This document shows, piece by piece, positions 6,427-10,710 of a stretch of 10,710 nt of DNA. The DNA comes from an uncultured Oscillibacter sp. Lineage in GTDB: Bacteria > Bacillota_A > Clostridia > Oscillospirales > Oscillospiraceae. A program made the translations under genes and the position numbers. Location: positions 1-10,710 of the forward strand of contig CABQCB010000042.1 in NCBI GenBank assembly GCA_902462475.1. Reading direction: 5' to 3'. Below the pieces are notes generated by a model. That model ran no database searches, had not been told where the DNA came from, and saw nothing but the letters and a program-made list of their open reading frames with translations. Every line of letters begins with the position of its first letter. Position 1 is the stretch's first letter.

Positions 6427-6803
6427 GAGGACACCTCCCGCAAAAGCGATTCCACATCCGCCACCAGCGTCTGCTCGGCCTCCTCCGCCGCCGGGGCGAT
6501 GTGTGGCTTTCCCTCCACGCGGCCCCCGTCCGCTTTGGCGTGTCCATTCTCCAGCAGATGCGCCAGCCAGCCAAAATCCTTGTTATAGGCGATTGCTGCA
6601 GGCGCCTTGGGATATTTGCTCTCCATTTTGGTCCAGGACTTTGCGTAGTCTCCTCTCTCTTTGGGAGAGGTCTGTTTGAGCCGGCGGACCACGCTGGAAG
6701 CCACACGGGAGACGATGGCGCGCACGCCGTCTTGGATATCCTGGCTGTACTCGTCTAGCTCCAGCTCCACCGCTGCCGCCAGCTCATTGGCTTTGACTTT
6801 CAT
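6423..6803 (-). CDS. HK97 gp10-like neck/tail component
   Basis: This 126-residue protein matches the HK97 gp10-like family, a small neck or tail-completion component of siphoviruses. The diagnostic stretch is HLLENGHAKADGGRVEGKPH (residues 82-101), a signature of the family. An N-terminal helical part (VELELDEYSQDIQDGVRAIV, 12-31) precedes KQTSPKERGDYAKSW (43-57). The ATG follows a G-rich site (GAGGGGGTG) that is less canonical than those of its neighbours, and the start lies 20 nt inside the head closure gene. The 4-base overlap with the downstream terminator gene also points to coupled expression. Confidence 0.92.
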   Translation of the reverse strand: MKVKANELAAAVELELDEYSQDIQDGVRAIVSRVASSVVRRLKQTSPKERGDYAKSWTKMESKYPKAPAAIAYNKDFGWLAHLLENGHAKADGGRVEGKPHIAPAAEEAEQTLVADVESLLREVSS

Positions 6804-7143
6804 CGGCCCACCCCCTCAAGATACCGTCATCATCCTCCAGATCCAGATCCGTCACCAGCAGGCCGTCCTCATCAGCCGTGGGCGTCACCTTGCGGATGCG
6901 GTAGTAGACCCCATCGGCAAGACAGATGTCCCGGACCGTGATGCCGGCCACCCGCCAGATGCGCACCGTCCGGTCGATCTGCTGGCCAACCTTGGCCGCT
7001 GCGTAATACCGGGTGGCGCCCACCACCTTGTCCCCAAACTGGGCCGTCAGCTTTGGAGTGAGCGTGTGCTTGACCGGGGGCGGCGCGGTGCCCTCGTTGG
7101 AGGACACCGCGTAAATGGTCAGCATGCCCGCATCCAGGATCAT
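6784..7143 (-). CDS. Head closure / head-tail joining protein
   Basis: This 119-residue protein seals the DNA-filled head and forms the platform for tail attachment (SPP1 gp16-like role). Visible family-type segments are FGDKVVGATRYYAAAKVGQQ (36-55), IDRTVRIWRVAGI (56-68), DGVYYRIRKVTPTADEDGLL (77-96) and VTDLDLED, which resemble the head-tail joining proteins of lactococcal and other Firmicutes prophages. The start overlaps the connector stop as ATGA, and GGAGG lies 7-8 nt before it. The C-terminus overlaps the gp10-like start by 20 nt. The next gene in order is the gp10-like protein, as expected. Confidence 0.85.
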   Translation of the reverse strand: MILDAGMLTIYAVSSNEGTAPPPVKHTLTPKLTAQFGDKVVGATRYYAAAKVGQQIDRTVRIWRVAGITVRDICLADGVYYRIRKVTPTADEDGLLVTDLDLEDDDGILRGWADESQSQ

Positions 7144-7421
7144 GAGGTCACCTCCCGGCCTCTCGCCAGCAGGAGATCCTTCCGCAGCCGCCGGAGGTAC
7201 GCCGGCTCTGCCTCGCCGGAGATCCGCTTGCGATACATCCAGGCGGCTGTGCCCACCAGCGTCTGGTAATAGTCCATAGATCGGTCATCCCGGATGCCTT
7301 GCCGGTTCAGGTTGGCCTGAGCCGCCCGGAGGAGGAACGGCAGGTATTCCGGATCGCCCGGCAGCTGGCCGGTGCGCTGGAGATCCTGTTTGAGCAGGCT
7401 CAGCAGCTCCTCCTCGCTCAT
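7140..7421 (-). CDS. Head-tail connector protein (gp6-like)
   Basis: This 93-residue protein is all-helical in appearance, as in the HK97 gp6-like adaptor family (Phage_connect_1 type), which docks as a ring beneath the portal. Segments are LLSLLKQDLQRTGQLPGDPE (6-25), YLPFLLRAAQANLNRQGI (26-43), RDDRSMDYYQTLVGTAAWMY (44-63) and a basic C-terminus RLRKDLLLARGREVTS. Its length is in the usual 90-110 range. It begins 3 bases after the capsid stop, and GGAGG lies 6 nt before the ATG inside the end of the capsid gene, so it is probably coupled to capsid translation. Confidence 0.88.
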   Translation of the reverse strand: MSEEELLSLLKQDLQRTGQLPGDPEYLPFLLRAAQANLNRQGIRDDRSMDYYQTLVGTAAWMYRKRISGEAEPAYLRRLRKDLLLARGREVTS

Positions 7422-7423
7422 AC

Positions 7424-9100
7424 TCAGCCTCCGCTCTTGGTGACGGTCACGGTGTAGACCTTGGAGTTTTTGCCGTTGTTCACCGTGATCGTGACCACGT
7501 TCGAGCCCTCAGACCAGGTGGCGTTCCCGCCGTTCTGAATCTGGGTCTTGCCCACCTTGACGGTCACAGACGCGCCCATGGTGGGCACGGCGCTGATCGC
7601 GTCCTGGGCATTGGTAGTGTCGGCAGTATAGGTATCGGTGCCGGTGGAGAAAGCGGGAGACAGGGACAGTCCGCCGATGGTCAGAGACTGCAGCGCGGCA
7701 ACCACGGGGTTGGCCACATCCTGGGCAAAGGACATGGTGGTGACGGGAGCTTTGCCGATGCCGATGACCACAAAGCCCTCAGCGATGACCGGCTGGCCAT
7801 CATAACGGGCATTGCCCTTGACCACAGTCTGGTTCTGGATGTACAGAGGCTGATCGCTGTGCCCCACGGTGGTGCCGGCACGCTCCGCCAGCAGATAGAG
7901 GTCACCATAGCCGCCGATGATGGTGTCGTTGGGCATCACATCGTCGGAGAACACCACAAGGTCGCCGCCTACCACCGGCATGGTGCCGTTGGAAATGGAG
8001 ACAATGGCGCCGGTAGAATCAAAGTTGGCCGCCTCCGCCATAATCTTGGTGTAGGTGGTTTCGTTCATGGCCCAGAACTTTTCCCCACGGGAGTATTTGC
8101 CCTTGGCCGCGCCGCTGGCCAGGGTGATCTGCTGGAACAGCTTCAATCCCGTGTCGGAGCCGCTGGGAATGGTAATGATGTTGGAGGCAGAGAGATTTAC
8201 CCAGGGGCGAGCCTGTTTCGGGTAATTTTCAGGCTGAGACTTCTGTGCCAGACGGGTAGCAATGCCCAGAGGCATTTTGACGCCGAGGCCAAACAGGATG
8301 GCCTTGTCCAGCGCGATGCCGATGGCAGCACCCATGCCAAGGATCACGGCGCTCAGCAGCGCGCCGTCGGTGTCATCCAGCGTGGAATTGCAAAGCACCA
8401 CATAGCCGCCCACCATGTAGCCGTCCACTTCGGCCTGGTTGAGGGCAAACTGCAGCTCATTGAGGGCGTCGCACGCTTCCGTCCAAACGGCCTCGGGAAT
8501 AGTGCCCATGATGGGCTGGCGGGCCTGGCCGGCAACCGGCACCAGGCGCACACGGCGGATCAGCTTGGAGTAGTCCTCGATGTTCTGCCGGATCAGATCC
8601 AGCACAACCTCAGGAATCAGCAGCTCTCCGCCGGTGACGGTACGGGTCTGGCTGTTCTTGAACTTGGTGCGGAACTGAGTCAGGAAGTCCTGCACATCTT
8701 CCCGCTTGATAAAGGCCGCGCGCTGCTCCACGTTCATGGAGCCAAAGGCCCGGAGCTGTCTCTTGTTCATATGGGCGTCATCCTTTCTTTCGTCCGCCAC
8801 GGGCGGCGTATTGGGCTTGGGGGCGGGCTGCTTGGCTTCCAGGCCGCGCAGCTCTTCCTGAGTGGTGTCGATCTCACGCTGGAGGGCATCCACGGCCTCC
8901 TGGTGGGTCCGCTGCTCGGCAGTAAACGTGTCCACCAGTTCTTCTACGGAGCGCAGCTGCTCATCAGTTGTCGCTTCGTCCATGGCGGAAGCAAGCTCCG
9001 CCTCCCGAGTGTTCAGCTCCTCCGTTTTCTGGGCAAGCTGCGCCATACGAGCCTGCATCTCTTCGAGCTTTTTGCGCAGCAGCAATGCTTTGAGCGCCAT
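7424..9100 (-). CDS. Major capsid protein, HK97 fold, with scaffold-like N-terminus and Ig-like C-terminus
   Basis: This 558-residue product is the shell subunit. Residues 1 to about 90 form a Glu/Gln/Leu coiled coil (EEMQARMAQLAQKTEELN and following), which acts as an internal scaffold (delta domain) in HK97-type capsids and is usually removed by the prohead protease encoded just upstream. Residues 91-115 are a Pro/Asp/Lys-rich linker. About 120-465 match an HK97-fold capsid: GGELLIPEVVLDLIRQNIED (157-176), DGALLSAVILGMGAAIGIAL (245-264) and KGNARYDGQPVIAEGFVVIG (428-447). Residues 471-556 form a separate Ig/cadherin-like beta-sandwich. The ATG overlaps the protease stop by one base (TAATG) and has AAGGAG 7 nt upstream. 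The exact cleavage site is not visible. The order protease-capsid fits the HK97 pattern. Confidence 0.95.
   Translation of the reverse strand: MALKALLLRKKLEEMQARMAQLAQKTEELNTREAELASAMDEATTDEQLRSVEELVDTFTAEQRTHQEAVDALQREIDTTQEELRGLEAKQPAPKPNTPPVADERKDDAHMNKRQLRAFGSMNVEQRAAFIKREDVQDFLTQFRTKFKNSQTRTVTGGELLIPEVVLDLIRQNIEDYSKLIRRVRLVPVAGQARQPIMGTIPEAVWTEACDALNELQFALNQAEVDGYMVGGYVVLCNSTLDDTDGALLSAVILGMGAAIGIALDKAILFGLGVKMPLGIATRLAQKSQPENYPKQARPWVNLSASNIITIPSGSDTGLKLFQQITLASGAAKGKYSRGEKFWAMNETTYTKIMAEAANFDSTGAIVSISNGTMPVVGGDLVVFSDDVMPNDTIIGGYGDLYLLAERAGTTVGHSDQPLYIQNQTVVKGNARYDGQPVIAEGFVVIGIGKAPVTTMSFAQDVANPVVAALQSLTIGGLSLSPAFSTGTDTYTADTTNAQDAISAVPTMGASVTVKVGKTQIQNGGNATWSEGSNVVTITVNNGKNSKVYTVTVTKSGG
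7433..7690 (-). other. Ig/cadherin-like beta-sandwich domain at the capsid C-terminus
   Basis: This encodes residues 471-556 of the capsid protein. The pattern is LTIGGLSLSPAFSTGTDTYT, followed by alternating short strands and ending SNVVTITVNNGKNSKVYTVT. It fits the cadherin-like beta-sandwich family (PF12733 type), which many Firmicutes surface and phage proteins carry. It is in frame with the shell domain, so every subunit would bear it unless it is cleaved. Confidence 0.75.
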
Positions 9101-9675
9101 TACGATTCTCCTTTCAGTTTTTTCAGCAGAGCCGCTTTCCGCTCTGCAAAGGTACGCTTTCGGATCGTCTCCTCCTGCCGGGTCCTGGCGGAGACAGACG
9201 TCTCCTCATAGGCCGGGAAGGTCACCACGGACACCTCCAGCAGCCGGACCTTGAGGATGGTATAGCGGACGGTGCCGTCCGGGAGCACCTCCCGGTCCTC
9301 CTTGTCGATGAAGAATCCAAAGGAGCACTGATCCACATCGCCCCGCTGCACCCGGCGGTAGAGGTTCATGGCGTCGCCGTCGTCCTGGTTGATGCGGATC
9401 TTGCCCCACAGGCCGTGGCTGTCCTCCCGGAGCGTCAGGGTGCCGGCCTTGTTGCGGCCCAGCACCAGCGTGGTGTCGTGATTGGTCAGAGCCCGGATGT
9501 CCTCGCCCAGGGTATCGGTAAAGGCGCCGGGGGAAATGACCTCCTCCAGGCCCGGGCAGATCTCATAGGGAGAGTTGAACACCGAGAAATAGCCCTCGAT
9601 GAAAAGGTCGTTTTCCACTTCCCGTGTGGAAAAGCTGCCGTTGATGGGGATCATGGTGCGCTGCTCAAGTGCCAT
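9100..9675 (-). CDS. HK97-family prohead protease
   Basis: This 191-residue serine protease processes the capsid shell during maturation. It belongs to the S78-type HK97 prohead protease family: FIEGYFSVFNSPYEICPGLE (25-44), ISPGAFTDTL (47-56), RALTNHDTTLVLGR (61-74), RRVQRGDVDQCSFGF (107-121) and LLEVSVVTFPAYEETSVSAR (145-164). The likely catalytic His is H66 and the Ser is S118 in CSFGF; the third residue is probably in the LLEVSVVTFPAY stretch, but I cannot fix it. The ATG at 9675 is preferred because GGAGG is 8 nt upstream. A GTG nine bases further upstream overlaps that site and is unsuitable. The gene overlaps the portal stop by 11 nt. The C-terminal region is basic and Lys-rich. Confidence 0.94.
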   Translation of the reverse strand: MALEQRTMIPINGSFSTREVENDLFIEGYFSVFNSPYEICPGLEEVISPGAFTDTLGEDIRALTNHDTTLVLGRNKAGTLTLREDSHGLWGKIRINQDDGDAMNLYRRVQRGDVDQCSFGFFIDKEDREVLPDGTVRYTILKVRLLEVSVVTFPAYEETSVSARTRQEETIRKRTFAERKAALLKKLKGES

Positions 9676-10710
9676 CCTGCTCACCTCCTGTCTGAATCAG
9701 TTTTTTCTGGTCTCCGATCATGCCCTGGGGGATGAAGTTCTCCAGGATTACCAGCTCGTCCAGGCCCTCCTTGGGCGGCAGATGCAGCCATCCGCGCACC
9801 TCGTTGCCGGTCATCATGCCCCGGATGTAGAGGTTGGAGCCGATCTCGGAGAGGTCCTTGACGTCATAGGCATACAGTGCCCATGGATTCATGGAGATGT
9901 ACCAGTCCGGGTTCAGCAGGAGCTTGCGTGTCATCTCCTGCTCGAGCCCACGGACGATGGGCATGATCGTAGTTGCGATAAAGTGGTTCCATTCCTCCCG
10001 GTTGAAGCTCCCGACGCCCACCACATAGGGCGGTACGCCCAGGATGGCCGCCACGGACTGCTTGTCCAGCTTGACGCTGTCTGAGATAGCCAGGTCATTG
10101 AGGGACAGCGGCTTGACCTGGACAACCTCCATCTGCTCTGCCGGGATGATCCACGGAGCACCGGGTGCAAAGGGATTGAGATACTGCTCCGCCAGCCGCC
10201 GGCGGCCATCTGTGGACGTCAGCTCGTCGCTGTTGCCGTCCACCTTGACGATGACACTGGGCTTCCACTCGCTGGAGAGAAAGGCGTTTTTGGTCCGCCC
10301 GGCCTGCTGTAGGTTTTTGACCACGGTCTTGAGGGCCACCCGGTAGCCGGTGCCCAGCCACGGCCGCTCCGTGGATGGATTGAGCACAAAGTGCAGCAGG
10401 CCGTCCGGGTCATAGGGGACGCCGCCGATCTGCACCCGGTACCCAAACCCGTCCGGCAGAAAACTCACCTGGCTCGGCGGAATGGGTACCAGCTCCTCCA
10501 GCAGTCCGTCCGTGGTCTTGGGCCATACCACCGCATTGCCGGAGCCGTCCAGCAGCAGCGTCCCCAGGATGGCCGCCATCATGGTCTTGCGGGTCATGTA
10601 GCGGTTGGGGGTGATGTCCAGCCGGCGGGACAGGCCGTTGTAGATCCGAACGTCGCCGGACGCCGTGTTGGCCATGATCCGGATGGACATGGAGCTGATG
10701 AGCTCCGCGA
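9665..10710 (-). CDS. Portal protein, C-terminal part (runs off right edge)
   Basis: The frame is open to the right edge and gives about 347 residues, so roughly the first 50 residues of a 400-residue portal are missing. It is a HK97/SPP1-type portal: the first visible part ELISSMSIRIMANTASGDVR continues the usual N-terminal helix-strand region. Further on are MAAILGTLLLDGSGNAVVWP, DPDGLLHFVLNPSTERPWLG, SVKLDKQSVAAILGVPPYVV and NREEWNHFIATTIMPIVRGL, then EMTRKLL. The last block is the conserved wing and stem region near the C-terminus. Twelve portal subunits form the DNA entry and exit pore at one capsid vertex. It is transcribed first in this window and leads into the protease, which it overlaps by 11 nt; the terminase genes would lie further right, outside the window. 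A visible internal Met (MSIRIM) is not the true start. Confidence 0.94.
   Translation of the reverse strand, partial: AELISSMSIRIMANTASGDVRIYNGLSRRLDITPNRYMTRKTMMAAILGTLLLDGSGNAVVWPKTTDGLLEELVPIPPSQVSFLPDGFGYRVQIGGVPYDPDGLLHFVLNPSTERPWLGTGYRVALKTVVKNLQQAGRTKNAFLSSEWKPSVIVKVDGNSDELTSTDGRRRLAEQYLNPFAPGAPWIIPAEQMEVVQVKPLSLNDLAISDSVKLDKQSVAAILGVPPYVVGVGSFNREEWNHFIATTIMPIVRGLEQEMTRKLLLNPDWYISMNPWALYAYDVKDLSEIGSNLYIRGMMTGNEVRGWLHLPPKEGLDELVILENFIPQGMIGDQKKLIQTGGEQDGT

Larger units (their letters stand above)
1..10710 (-). mobile_element. Phage or prophage structural module (siphovirus type)
   Basis: The whole window is an uninterrupted phage head-neck-tail cassette read on the minus strand: portal, protease, capsid, four neck proteins, tail tube, frameshifted chaperone, tape measure, distal tail, hub and fibre. 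This order is the established one for HK97/SPP1-like siphoviruses. Gene borders overlap or lie within a few bases of each other, and no promoter or terminator is visible, so a single late transcript is likely. Whether it is an integrated prophage or a free phage cannot be told, because no attachment site, integrase or host gene is present. No stretch longer than about 40 bases lacks a gene. Confidence 0.95.

Noticed and set aside
6652..6670. CCTCTC/GAGAGG inverted repeat inside the gp10-like gene
   Set aside because: A six-base stem in coding sequence with no placement near a start or stop; it is easily expected by chance.
7859..9211. A 450-residue open frame on the plus strand antisense to the capsid gene
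   Set aside because: It mirrors the codon bias of the capsid gene, has no family-like sequence, and crosses into the protease gene.
9682..9684. GTG as start of the prohead protease
   Set aside because: It overlaps the ribosome binding site itself; the ATG nine bases on has a proper 8-nt spacer.

Overview
The window is one end of the structural (late) module of a tailed phage or prophage with a long, non-contractile tail (siphovirus type). Every gene I can support lies on the minus strand, so the transcript reads from the right edge to the left edge. The genes are packed head to tail with overlaps or gaps of a few bases, and I see no host genes, RNA genes, integrase, lysogeny genes, promoter or terminator. 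Strong AGGAGG-type ribosome binding sites, high apparent GC content and HK97/SPP1-like and phi13-type protein families point to a phage of a GC-rich Firmicutes host, perhaps a gut Clostridia or Oscillospiraceae member. That host call is an inference from style and not a match to a named phage.

Layout in order of transcription. Head module: portal protein (open at the right edge, 10710-9665), HK97-type prohead protease (9675-9100) and major capsid protein (9100-7424), the last with an N-terminal scaffold-like coiled coil and a C-terminal Ig/cadherin-like domain. Neck module: gp6-like connector (7421-7140), head closure protein (7143-6784), HK97 gp10-like protein (6803-6423) and tail terminator (6426-6112). 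Tail module: phi13-type major tail protein (6109-5525), a tail assembly chaperone pair (5525-5100, extended to 4918 by a -1 ribosomal frameshift at A_AAA_AAA, 5109-5103), tape measure protein (4906-2972), a 130-residue protein at the distal-tail position (2960-2568), a baseplate hub fused to a glycine-rich adhesin-like domain (2529-265), and the start of a tail fibre gene (253 to the left edge).

Together these genes build a capsid filled through the portal, join it to a separately assembled tail tube whose length is set by the tape measure, and add a host-recognition tip. The most unusual signal is in the leader of the hub/adhesin gene. A perfect 11-bp hairpin sits between a strong Shine-Dalgarno sequence and the only usable AUG. 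The linear spacing is 33 nt, which should not support initiation, but folding out the hairpin leaves 8 nt, matching the neighbouring genes. The second clear translational control is the chaperone frameshift, confirmed by the exact reading-frame relationship. No wholly new biological system is apparent. The genes are a standard structural cassette with two recoding or initiation devices and two decorated proteins.
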